This document shows positions 43,167-51,304 of a stretch of 64,000 bases of DNA, piece after piece. A model generated the notes under the pieces. It searched no databases. It was not told the origin of the DNA and saw nothing but the letters and a program-made list of their open reading frames with translations. The DNA lies in the NCBI GenBank assembly GCA_964246985.1, contig CAXTSE010000013.1, forward strand, positions 1 through 64,000, in the 5' to 3' direction. The number at the start of each line of letters is the position of its first letter. Positions within the stretch are counted from its first letter, which is position 1. Made by a program: the position numbers and the translations under genes. This DNA is from CAXTSE01 sp964246985. GTDB taxonomy: Bacteria > Actinomycetota > Actinomycetes > Actinomycetales > Microbacteriaceae.

Positions 43167-43198
43167 TTGCTGGTGGAGGAAAGTGGAGTACTGTGGAG
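43167..43198 (+). promoter_or_regulatory. mraZ promoter overlapped by three MraZ boxes
   Basis: A -35 TTGCTG (43167-43172) and a -10 TACTGT (43189-43194) are 16 bp apart. Three GTGGAG hexamers (43173-43178, 43183-43188, 43193-43198), each exactly 10 bp from the next, fill the spacer and overlap the -10. MraZ is known to repress its own promoter by binding such direct repeats on one face of the helix. Confidence 0.75.
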
Positions 43199-43237
43199 GC
43201 AACCTTTCATCTGGCCGGAGAGTGAGGAGGTGTCCCC

Positions 43238-43672
43238 GTGTTGCTCGGAACGTTCGTCCCCAAGCTCGATGAGAAGGGGCGCGTCATCCTCCCCGCCAAG
43301 TTCCGCGACGAGTTCTCGGGCGGCCTCGTCATGACGCGCGGCCAGGAGGGCTGCGTTTACCTCTACAGCCAGCGCGAGTTCGAGCTGCTGCACGAGCGCA
43401 TGAGCGAGCAGGCCCCCAAGCTCGGGAAGGCCGGCCGCGACTACATCCGCATGTTCCTCAGCGGCGCCGCGCAGGAGGTGCCCGACAAGCAGTTCCGGGT
43501 GACCGTGCCGGCGATGCTCCGCGAGTACGCCGGACTCGACCGCGATCTCACCGTCATCGGAGCGGGAACGCGCGCCGAGATCTGGGACGCCGCCGCCTGG
43601 AAGACCTACTCCGACGCCGCAGAGGCCGGCTTCGCCGACGCCGATGGGGAGGTGATCGCCGGACTCTTCTGA
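43238..43672 (+). CDS. mraZ: MraZ transcriptional regulator
   Basis: 144 residues from the GTG at 43238, with AGGAGG 7 nt before. Two SpoVT/AbrB-like half domains carry the MraZ motif: DEKGRVILPAKFRDEF (about residues 10-25) and the matching EVPDKQFRVTVPAMLREYAGL (about 80-100). MraZ forms rings of 8-12 subunits and binds GTGG-type repeats to control the mra/dcw operon. The boxes upstream support autoregulation. Confidence 0.95.
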   Translation: MLLGTFVPKLDEKGRVILPAKFRDEFSGGLVMTRGQEGCVYLYSQREFELLHERMSEQAPKLGKAGRDYIRMFLSGAAQEVPDKQFRVTVPAMLREYAGLDRDLTVIGAGTRAEIWDAAAWKTYSDAAEAGFADADGEVIAGLF

Positions 43673-43775
43673 CCTCCTGGCGCCCGACCCTCAGCCGCGC
43701 TCCCTGCCTCCACTTCCCCGGTGGCAGGTCGCAGCGGATGGGGATCAGGCCTCAGGGATCACGAACCCGGATCAC

Positions 43776-44753
43776 ATGGCAGAGTCCCCGTCACCCTCAC
43801 CCGAGCATGTCCCCGTCTTCCTCGACCGCAGCATCGAGCTCCTCGCCCCCGCGCTCGAGCGACCGGGTGCCGTCCTCGTGGATGCGACCCTCGGGCTCGG
43901 TGGACACGCGGAGGCGTTCCTCGATCGCTTCCCCGAGATGGTCTTCGTCGGCCTGGACCGCGACCACAACGCGCTCAGCCGATCCGCTGAGCGGCTCGCG
44001 CGCTTCGGCGACCGGGTCACGCTCGTCCACGCCGTCTACGACGAGCTCCCCGACGTGCTCGCCGAGCGCTCCATGCCTGCCGCGTCCGGCATCCTCTTCG
44101 ACCTCGGCGTCTCGTCGATGCAGCTCGATCGCGTCGAGCGCGGCTTCTCGTACTCGAAGGACGCGCCCCTCGACATGCGCATGGACGACACCGCCGAGCT
44201 GACGGCGGAGCGCGTGCTCGCCGAGTACCCCGAGTCGGAGCTGCGACGCATCTTCTACCAGTACGGCGAGGAGAAGCTCGCGCCGCGCTACGCACAGCGC
44301 ATCGTCGAGCGCCGCGCCACGACGCCGCTCGTCACCTCAGCCCAGCTGGTCGACCTGATCGACGCGGCCACTCCGGCAGCGCTGCGACGCGCCGGTCATC
44401 CCGCCAAGAGGGTGTTCCAGGCTCTGCGCATCGAGGTCAACCAGGAGCTGAGCGTGCTCGAGCGAGCCATCCCCGCGGCCCTCGACGCCCTCGAGGTGGG
44501 AGGGCGGATCGTGGTGCTCGCGTACCAGTCGCTCGAGGACCGCATCGTGAAGCGCGAGCTGGCCGCGCGATCCGCCTCGACCGCGCCGCGCGGTCTGCCC
44601 GTGGAGCTGCCCGAGCACGCGCCCAGGTTCTCGCTGCTGGTGCGCGGGGCCGAGCTCGCGAGCGACGCCGAGAAGGCCCGGAACCCGCGCTCCACCCCGG
44701 TGCGGCTGCGGGCCGCCGAGCGCATCCTGGCCGGAACGGCGGCCGCCGCATGA
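43776..44753 (+). CDS. rsmH: 16S rRNA m4C1402 methyltransferase RsmH
   Basis: 325 residues. SAM-binding motif VDATLGLGGHAEAFL (about residues 30-44), motif LFDLGVSSMQLD (about 104-115), RVFQALRIEVNQEL, and the final SLEDRIVKRE. It methylates N4 of C1402 in the ribosomal P site. The stop overlaps the ATG of the ftsL-like gene (ATGA). Confidence 0.95.
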   Translation: MAESPSPSPEHVPVFLDRSIELLAPALERPGAVLVDATLGLGGHAEAFLDRFPEMVFVGLDRDHNALSRSAERLARFGDRVTLVHAVYDELPDVLAERSMPAASGILFDLGVSSMQLDRVERGFSYSKDAPLDMRMDDTAELTAERVLAEYPESELRRIFYQYGEEKLAPRYAQRIVERRATTPLVTSAQLVDLIDAATPAALRRAGHPAKRVFQALRIEVNQELSVLERAIPAALDALEVGGRIVVLAYQSLEDRIVKRELAARSASTAPRGLPVELPEHAPRFSLLVRGAELASDAEKARNPRSTPVRLRAAERILAGTAAAA

Positions 44754-45370
44754 GCAGCATCGGGAACACCGCTCTCGCCCGCCCGCTGCGCCGCGCCGCC
44801 GCCGAGGAGCGAAAGGAGCGCGAGGAGCGTCAGCGTCCCCAGCTCGAGATCGCGCCCACCCGCGCCCAGCGGCGCGCCCGGCCGCGGCTGCTCCCCGCCG
44901 TCGTCTCGGTGGCCGGGATCGGCGTCATCCTGCTGGCCCAGCTGGGCCTGAGCCTGCTGCTCGCGGACGGCGCCTACCAGATCGAGCGACTTGAGAACAC
45001 GCAGCGCGACCTCCTGCGCGACGAGCAGGCGCTGTCGGAAGACCTCGAGATCCTCAGCTCGACACAGAACCTCACCGCCAACGCCGAGGCCCTAGGTATG
45101 GTCGCGAGCGGCAACCCGCAGTTCCTCGACGTCTCGTCGGGTGCGGTCACCGGCTCGAGCAGCGCCCCCGGCGTCGACCTCGCCGGGGGAGCCAACATGA
45201 TCGGCAACGCCCTGCTCGACGGCTCGACGGTGATCGACCCCGCTGCCCTGGCCGCCGCGCAGGCAGCAGAGGCCGCCCTCGCCGACACGGGCGCGCCGAC
45301 CGTCCAGGGGCAGACCTCGGTCGTGCCGACGACTCCGGCGGGTCCCCTCCCGTCTCCCACCACGCACTGA
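44750..45370 (+). CDS. FtsL-like division membrane protein
   Basis: 206 residues. A basic N-terminus (RRAAAEERKEREERQRPQ) precedes one membrane helix (LLPAVVSVAGIGVILLAQLGLSLLLADGA, about 50-75) and a heptad-like coiled segment (YQIERLENTQRDLLRDEQALSEDLEIL). The place between rsmH and the class B PBP gene is that of ftsL. Unlike the usual 100-residue FtsL, it has a long Ala/Ser/Thr-rich C-terminal tail of about 80 residues. The gene name stays provisional because FtsL sequences diverge quickly. Confidence 0.8.
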   Translation: MSSIGNTALARPLRRAAAEERKEREERQRPQLEIAPTRAQRRARPRLLPAVVSVAGIGVILLAQLGLSLLLADGAYQIERLENTQRDLLRDEQALSEDLEILSSTQNLTANAEALGMVASGNPQFLDVSSGAVTGSSSAPGVDLAGGANMIGNALLDGSTVIDPAALAAAQAAEAALADTGAPTVQGQTSVVPTTPAGPLPSPTTH

Positions 45371-45402
45371 CCGACCCCGCACCGACCGACGCAAGGACAG
45401 CC

Positions 45403-47169
45403 GTGACCACTTCCCGAGGCGCCCGCCGACGACTGACGCTGTCGGTGCTCATCGTGTTCGCGATCGTCGCGGTGTTCGCGGTGCGGCTGGTCGACATCCA
45501 GGTCGTGCGCGCCGACGAGCTGAACGCGGATGCGGCGCAGCGCCGCACGCTCCCGGTCACGACGTACGGCACGCGCGGCAGCATCGTCGACGCGAACGGG
45601 GTCGTGCTCGCGGACAGCGTCGAGCGCTTCGACATCACGGCGGCCCCGAACCTGGTGAAGCTCGACCAGACCTCGATGAAGATCGACGGGACGCGCCAGC
45701 AGGTCCCCACGGCCCAGGCGATCCAGGCGATCGCCGACCTGACGGGTGACGACCCCACGCTGATCTACACGACCCTCACCGCCGATCCCGAGGCGAAGTG
45801 GGCCCGCATCTCGAAGCAGGTCACCCTCGACACGTTCCGGAAGGTCAAGGAGCTCGGCATCCCGTGGGTGTACAGCGAGCTCAGTCCCGCCCGCACCTAC
45901 CCCTCCGGTGCGATCGGCGGGAACCTGGTGGGCTTCCTCGGCACCGACGGCCCGCTGGCCGGCACCGAGCTGAGCCAGGACTCCTGTCTGGCCGCGACGA
46001 ACGGCAAGTCGACCTACGAGTCGAGCGCCGACGGCGTGCGCATGCCCGGCAGCACCGTGGTGGAGGTGGAGCCGAAGGACGGCGGCACCGTCCACCTCAC
46101 CATCGACACCGATCTGCAGTGGTACGCCCAGCAGGCGCTCGCCCAGCAGGGCACGGCGCTCGGCGCCGACTGGGCGACCGCCACGGTCGTCGAGACCAAG
46201 ACCGGGCACATCGTGGCCGCCGCCGACTGGCCGTCCGCGGACCCCAACGATCTCAGCACACTCGATGAGTTCGGCGGCGGATCGCGCCTCTTCGCGGCGC
46301 CATACGAGCCGGGCTCGATCATCAAGCCCGCGACCTTCGCCGCCTTGCTCGACGCCGGGCAGATCGACCCGTCGACGCCGGTCACCGTGCCCGGACGCTA
46401 CACCGACGGCCTCCCGGCGGGCAGCTACATCAAGGACTCGTGGGCTCACGACGATCTGCGCCTGACGGCCACGGGCATCCTGATGAACTCGTCCAACATC
46501 GGCACCGCGATCCTCGCCCAAAAGCTCAGCAAGCAGACCCGCCACGACTCGCTGCTCGCGTTCGGGTTCAACTCGCCGACCGAGGTCGGATTCAACGGCG
46601 AGTCGTCCGGCAGCGTGCTGCCGGTCGATCAGGTCGACGCGATCACCAACCTCACCCAGCAGTTCGGGCAGGGCATGTCGGCCACCAACGCCCAGATCGC
46701 CAGCATGTACCAGGTGCTCGGAAACGGGGGAGTGCGACTGCCTCTGACCCTGGTGTCGGGATGCGAGCAGCCGGACGGCACCGTGACCGAGGTGCCGGAT
46801 GCCACGGGCACCCGAGTGGTCAGCGAGTACGCCGCCGACACCACCGTCGAGATGATGGAGACGGTCGCGAGCCAGGGCGCTCTCAAGAACGTCCTGACCA
46901 TCCCCGGCTACCGCGTCGCCGCCAAGACCGGCACAGCCGAGGTGGCGGTGAACGGCAGCTACGGATCCGACCGGATCGTCTCGGTCGCGGGCATGGTGCC
47001 TGCCGAGGACCCGCAGTACGCCATTGTCGTGACCTTCGCCAAGCCCGATACGATGAGGACTTCCGCAGCCGCGGCGCCCACCTTCAACGCGATCATGAAG
47101 CAGGTCATCAAGACCTTCCGGATCACCCCGTCGACAGTGCCGGCGCCCGCCCTCCCGCTCACCTGGTGA
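45403..47169 (+). CDS. ftsI: Class B penicillin-binding protein (FtsI, septal transpeptidase)
   Basis: 588 residues from the GTG at 45403. One N-terminal membrane helix (LTLSVLIVFAIVAVFAVRLVDIQ) precedes the PBP dimer domain (YGTRGSIVDANGVVLADSVE) and the transpeptidase. The active-site Ser is in PGSIIKPATF (SxxK, about residues 305-308). SSN lies in MNSSNIGTA and KTG in AAKTGTAEV. It crosslinks septal peptidoglycan with FtsW as glycosyltransferase partner. No PASTA domain is seen at the C-terminus. Confidence 0.93.
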   Translation: MTTSRGARRRLTLSVLIVFAIVAVFAVRLVDIQVVRADELNADAAQRRTLPVTTYGTRGSIVDANGVVLADSVERFDITAAPNLVKLDQTSMKIDGTRQQVPTAQAIQAIADLTGDDPTLIYTTLTADPEAKWARISKQVTLDTFRKVKELGIPWVYSELSPARTYPSGAIGGNLVGFLGTDGPLAGTELSQDSCLAATNGKSTYESSADGVRMPGSTVVEVEPKDGGTVHLTIDTDLQWYAQQALAQQGTALGADWATATVVETKTGHIVAAADWPSADPNDLSTLDEFGGGSRLFAAPYEPGSIIKPATFAALLDAGQIDPSTPVTVPGRYTDGLPAGSYIKDSWAHDDLRLTATGILMNSSNIGTAILAQKLSKQTRHDSLLAFGFNSPTEVGFNGESSGSVLPVDQVDAITNLTQQFGQGMSATNAQIASMYQVLGNGGVRLPLTLVSGCEQPDGTVTEVPDATGTRVVSEYAADTTVEMMETVASQGALKNVLTIPGYRVAAKTGTAEVAVNGSYGSDRIVSVAGMVPAEDPQYAIVVTFAKPDTMRTSAAAAPTFNAIMKQVIKTFRITPSTVPAPALPLTW

Positions 47170-47215
47170 CGCGAGTCGGGCGCGGACCGACGAACGAACG
47201 ACAGGAGCAGGAACG

Positions 47216-48781
47216 GTGAGTTCCCGGATCCCCCCGGTCCTCCGACCGGAGCATCCGACACCGCGATCGCTGTCCGGGCTGGTCGAGGAGTTCGGCGTCG
47301 AGCACCGCGGCTCGCTCGACGGCGTCGAGGTGACGGGCATCACGCTCCGCACGAACGAGGTGCAGCCGGGCGACATCTTCGTCGGCATCGACGGACGGAA
47401 CGCGCACGGCGCCTCCTTCGCATCCGAGGCCGCCGAGGCGGGTGCCGTGGCGATCGTGACCGACGCCGCAGGCGCCGACCTGGCCGCCGCGAGCGGCCTC
47501 CCGGTGCTGATCGTCGACGACCCGCGAGGGGCGCTCGGCGACATCTCGGCTTGGGTGTACCGCACGGCCGACAACCAGGCCCTCCTGTTCGGCACGACGG
47601 GCACCAACGGCAAGACCTCGACGTCCTACCTGCTCGAGGCGATCATGCGGCAGCTGGGGCTCGTCACCGGCTTGAGCTCGACCGCCGAGCGCCACATCGG
47701 CGACCTGACGGTCGTCAGCCGACTCACGACCCCTGAGGCGAGCGAGCTGCACGCGCTGCTGGCCCGGATGCGCGAGGCCGCCGTCCGCGCCGTCGCGATC
47801 GAGGTCAGCGCCCAGGCCCTCACGTGGAGCCGGGTCGACGGCCTCGTCTTCGACGTCGTGGGCTTCACCAACCTCAGCCACGACCACCTCGACGACTACG
47901 CCGACATGGAGGAGTACTTCCGCGCGAAGCTGCCGCTCTTCCAGCCGGATCGCGCGCGGCGCGGCGTCGTCTGCCTCGACACCGCCTACGGCGCGCGCGT
48001 GGTCGACGAGTCCCGCATCCCGGTGACGACGATCGCGACGGTCGGTCACGCGAGCCCGGGGGACGTCGAGCGCGCCGAATGGGTCGTCGACATCCTCGAC
48101 GAGACGGCCGCCTTCACCGAGTTCCGGCTCACCGGGCCGGACGGCCGCGCACTGGTGACCCGCGAGCCGCTGATCGGATGGCACATGGCGGCCAACGCCG
48201 CCCTCGCCATCGTCATGCTCGTGGAGTCCGGCTTCGAGCTCGAGGCGATCGGCGCCGCCCTCGACGCATCCGACGGCATCCAGGCCTACCTGCCCGGCCG
48301 CACCGAGCGCGTCTCGGGCGAGCGGGGTCCGAGCGTGTACGTCGACTTCGGCCACAGTCCCGACGCGTTCGAGAACACCCTCGCGGCGGTGCGCAAGTTC
48401 ACCCGCGGCCGCACGATCATGGTCTTCGGAGCCGACGGCGACCGCGACGCAAGCAAGCGGCACGCGATGGCACGGGTGGCCGCCGACGGCAGCGACATCC
48501 TGGTGATCACCGACCACCATCCGCGCTTCGAGAACCCGGAGTCCATCCGCGCCACGCTGCTCGAGGGGGCGCTCCTCGCCGAGCACCAGCCCGAGAAGAC
48601 CCTCGAGGTCAGTCCCCCCGAGGCCGCGATCCGTGCGGCGGTCGCGCTCGCGAAGGACGGCGACTCGATCCTCTGGGCGGGTCCCGGTCACCAGGACTAC
48701 CGCGACATCGAGGGGGTGCGCACCGAGTACTCGGCGCGCGACGAGGCGCGGGACGCCCTGCGCGAGGCGGGCTGGGAGTGA
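47216..48781 (+). CDS. murE: UDP-N-acetylmuramyl-tripeptide synthetase MurE
   Basis: 521 residues from the GTG at 47216. ATP loop GTTGTNGKTSTSYLLEAI (about residues 126-143); the carbamylated-Lys region IEVSAQALTWSRVDGL and DFGHSPDAFENTL follow. The substrate motif, DNPR in DAP-adding enzymes, here reads ITDHHPRFENPES, with His-His in place of Asp-Asn. Microbacteriaceae often have Lys or Orn at position 3 of the peptide, so the third residue added may not be diaminopimelate. The stop overlaps the GTG of murF by 4 bp. Confidence 0.93.
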   Translation: MSSRIPPVLRPEHPTPRSLSGLVEEFGVEHRGSLDGVEVTGITLRTNEVQPGDIFVGIDGRNAHGASFASEAAEAGAVAIVTDAAGADLAAASGLPVLIVDDPRGALGDISAWVYRTADNQALLFGTTGTNGKTSTSYLLEAIMRQLGLVTGLSSTAERHIGDLTVVSRLTTPEASELHALLARMREAAVRAVAIEVSAQALTWSRVDGLVFDVVGFTNLSHDHLDDYADMEEYFRAKLPLFQPDRARRGVVCLDTAYGARVVDESRIPVTTIATVGHASPGDVERAEWVVDILDETAAFTEFRLTGPDGRALVTREPLIGWHMAANAALAIVMLVESGFELEAIGAALDASDGIQAYLPGRTERVSGERGPSVYVDFGHSPDAFENTLAAVRKFTRGRTIMVFGADGDRDASKRHAMARVAADGSDILVITDHHPRFENPESIRATLLEGALLAEHQPEKTLEVSPPEAAIRAAVALAKDGDSILWAGPGHQDYRDIEGVRTEYSARDEARDALREAGWE

Positions 48782-50187
48782 TCGCGCTCACGCTCGCCGA
48801 GATCGCGGAGGCGCTCGGCGGCGACCTCCGCGCCCCCGACCCCGCAGCGACGATCGCAGGGTCGGTGCAGACCGACTCCCGGCTGGTGACGGCCGGGTCC
48901 ATCTTCTTCGCCCTGCCCGGCGAGGTCACCGACGGGCATCTGTTCGCGGCCGGCGCCGTGGATCGCGGGGCCGCGCTGCTCGTGATCGAGCGCGCCCTCG
49001 ACGTGGATGCCCCTCAGCTCGTCGTCGCCGATGGCGTCGTCGCCCTGGCCGACCTCGCTCGGCTCGTCGTGGCGCGCGTGCGCGCGGCCGGCCGGCTGCG
49101 GGTCGCCGCGGTCACCGGATCCAACGGCAAGACGACGACCAAGAACCTGCTGCGCGCGATCCTCGAGGCCGAAGGCCCGACGGTCGCCCCGCAGGGCTCC
49201 TTCAACAACCACGTCGGCGCGCCGATCTCGATGCTGCAGGTCGACGACGCGACCGAGTACCTCGTGGTCGAGATGGGGGCCAGCCACCTCGGCGAGATCG
49301 CCCGCCTCGTCTCGATCGTCACGCCGGACATCGGCATCGTGCTGAAGGTCGGCCTCGCCCACGCGGGGGAGTTCGGCGGCATCGACGCCGTGCAGCGCGC
49401 CAAGTCCGAGATGGTGACGGAGCTCCCCGACACGGCGGTGGCCGTGCTGAACCGTGACGACGGGCGCGTCGCCGCGATGGCCGACCTGACCGCCGCGCGC
49501 GTGGTGTGGTTCGGACTGCACGCCGAGTCCGACCTGCGTGCCACCGACGTCTCTGTCTCCGCGGGCGGCACCGGCTTCACGCTCGAGGTCGACGGGGCCC
49601 GCCATCCGGTCCGGCTCCGCATCCTCGGCGAGCACCACGTGTCGAACGCGCTGGCCGCGCTGGCCGTGGCCCGCGAGCTCGGCGTGCCGGTCGAGCGGGC
49701 CGTCGCGGCGATCGAGGCCGTGCCCCGCGCCGAGCGGTGGCGCATGGAGCTCCTCGATCCGGGAACGGGTGTGGTCGTCATCAACGACGCCTACAACGCG
49801 AGCCCGGACTCGACTGCGGCCGCCCTCAAGACACTCGCTCAGATCGTGCAGCCGGGGCAGCGCTCCGTCGCCGTGCTCGGCGAGATGGCCGAGCTGGGAG
49901 AGTTCGCCCAGGAGGAGCACGACCGGCTCGGCCGCCTCGCCGTGCGTCTCAACATCGGCAAGCTGATCGTCGTGGGCGAGCGTGCCCGGCACATCCACCT
50001 GGCTGCCGGTCTGGAAGGCTCCTGGGACGGGGAGTCGGTTCTCGTCGCCGATGTCGAGGCCGCCTACGATCTCTTGAGTGATGAACTCCGGGACGGCGAC
50101 GTGGTGCTGGTGAAGTCGTCCAAGTCGGCCGGCCTCCGGTTCCTCGGCGACCGGCTGGGCGGGGTCGCAGAGGGTGCGACCTCGTGA
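48778..50187 (+). CDS. murF: UDP-N-acetylmuramoyl-tripeptide--D-alanyl-D-alanine ligase MurF
   Basis: 469 residues from the GTG at 48778. ATP loop AVTGSNGKTTTKNLLRAIL at about residues 113-131. The PQGSFNNHVGAPISML segment (about 138-153) is typical of MurF. NDAYNASPDSTAAALKTL and LGEMAELGEFAQEEH follow. It adds D-Ala-D-Ala to the UDP-MurNAc tripeptide in the cytoplasm. The stop overlaps the GTG of mraY by 4 bp. Confidence 0.95.
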   Translation: MIALTLAEIAEALGGDLRAPDPAATIAGSVQTDSRLVTAGSIFFALPGEVTDGHLFAAGAVDRGAALLVIERALDVDAPQLVVADGVVALADLARLVVARVRAAGRLRVAAVTGSNGKTTTKNLLRAILEAEGPTVAPQGSFNNHVGAPISMLQVDDATEYLVVEMGASHLGEIARLVSIVTPDIGIVLKVGLAHAGEFGGIDAVQRAKSEMVTELPDTAVAVLNRDDGRVAAMADLTAARVVWFGLHAESDLRATDVSVSAGGTGFTLEVDGARHPVRLRILGEHHVSNALAALAVARELGVPVERAVAAIEAVPRAERWRMELLDPGTGVVVINDAYNASPDSTAAALKTLAQIVQPGQRSVAVLGEMAELGEFAQEEHDRLGRLAVRLNIGKLIVVGERARHIHLAAGLEGSWDGESVLVADVEAAYDLLSDELRDGDVVLVKSSKSAGLRFLGDRLGGVAEGATS

Positions 50188-51302
50188 TCGCGCTCCTGAT
50201 CGCCGGCGGGTTCTCGCTGTTCTTCACGCTGTTCGCGACGCCCCTCTTCATCCGGCTGTTCAAGAAGCTGGAGTGGGGCCAGTTCATCCGCGACGACGGA
50301 CCGCAGAGCCACCACACCAAGCGCGGAACGCCCACGATGGGCGGCATCGTCTTCATCCTGGGTGCGGTGCTCGGCTATCTGGTCGGACACCTGGCATCCG
50401 GCGTGCCCTGGACGATGGTCGGCGTCCTCGTCATCGGCATGATGGTGGGCACCGGATTCGTCGGCTTCCTCGACGACTACCTCAAGATCCGCAAGCAGCG
50501 CAGCCTCGGGCTCGGCGGCTGGTCGAAGATCGCCGGGATCGTCGTCGTGACCACGATCTTCGCGGTGCTCTGCGTCAACCAGGAGTTCCTCGACGAGAAC
50601 AAGCTCACCCCGGCCTCGGAGTACATCTCGCTCGTCCGCGACATCCCGTGGCTGAATCTGTTCGCGTTCGGCCCGGTCATCGGGTTCGCGCTCTTCGCGA
50701 TCTGGGTCAACGCGATCTCGGTCAGCGCCACCAACGCGGTGAACGTGGCGGACGGCCTCGACGGACTCGCGAGCGGAGCCGCCATCTTCGCGATGTCGGC
50801 CTACATCTTCATCGGCTTCTGGCAGGCGAACCAGTCGTGCTTCAACGCCAACCTGGATCCCGACGTGGCCTACAAGTGCTACAACGTGCGCGATCCGCTC
50901 GACCTCGCCGTCATCGCCGCCGCCATCGCGGGCAGCCTCATCGGCTTCCTGTGGTGGAACACCTCGCCCGCCCAGATCTTCATGGGCGACACCGGGTCGC
51001 TCGGGCTCGGCGGCGCCCTGGCTGCGCTGGCGATCCTCAGCCGCACCGAGCTCCTGCTCATCCTCATCGGCGGCCTGTTCATCATCGTCACCGGCTCGGT
51101 GATCGTGCAGCGCACCTGGTTCAAGATCACCAAGTGGCGGTACGGGCAGGGCAGACGGGTCTTCCTGATGAGCCCGCTGCAGCATCACTTCGAGCTGAAG
51201 GGCTGGGCCGAGGTCACGATCGTCGTGCGGTTCTGGCTCATCGCGGCCCTGTTCGTCGCGGCCGGCGTCGGCCTGTTCTACCTCGAGTGGATCAGTCGCT
51301 GA
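50184..51302 (+). CDS. mraY: Phospho-N-acetylmuramoyl-pentapeptide-transferase MraY
   Basis: 372 residues with about ten membrane helices. The Asp-rich motif GFLDDYLKIRKQRSLGL, the second motif NAVNVADGLDGLASG, and PLQHHFELKG near the C-terminus are complete; the early SHHTKRGTPTMGG block is also present. It transfers phospho-MurNAc-pentapeptide to undecaprenyl phosphate to form lipid I. It is followed after 2 bp by murD. Confidence 0.95.
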   Translation: MIALLIAGGFSLFFTLFATPLFIRLFKKLEWGQFIRDDGPQSHHTKRGTPTMGGIVFILGAVLGYLVGHLASGVPWTMVGVLVIGMMVGTGFVGFLDDYLKIRKQRSLGLGGWSKIAGIVVVTTIFAVLCVNQEFLDENKLTPASEYISLVRDIPWLNLFAFGPVIGFALFAIWVNAISVSATNAVNVADGLDGLASGAAIFAMSAYIFIGFWQANQSCFNANLDPDVAYKCYNVRDPLDLAVIAAAIAGSLIGFLWWNTSPAQIFMGDTGSLGLGGALAALAILSRTELLLILIGGLFIIVTGSVIVQRTWFKITKWRYGQGRRVFLMSPLQHHFELKGWAEVTIVVRFWLIAALFVAAGVGLFYLEWISR

Positions 51303-51304
51303 TC

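Noticed and set aside
44974..47613. Open frame antisense to ftsI and murE
   Set aside because: Both sense genes have complete active-site motifs; the antisense frame has none.
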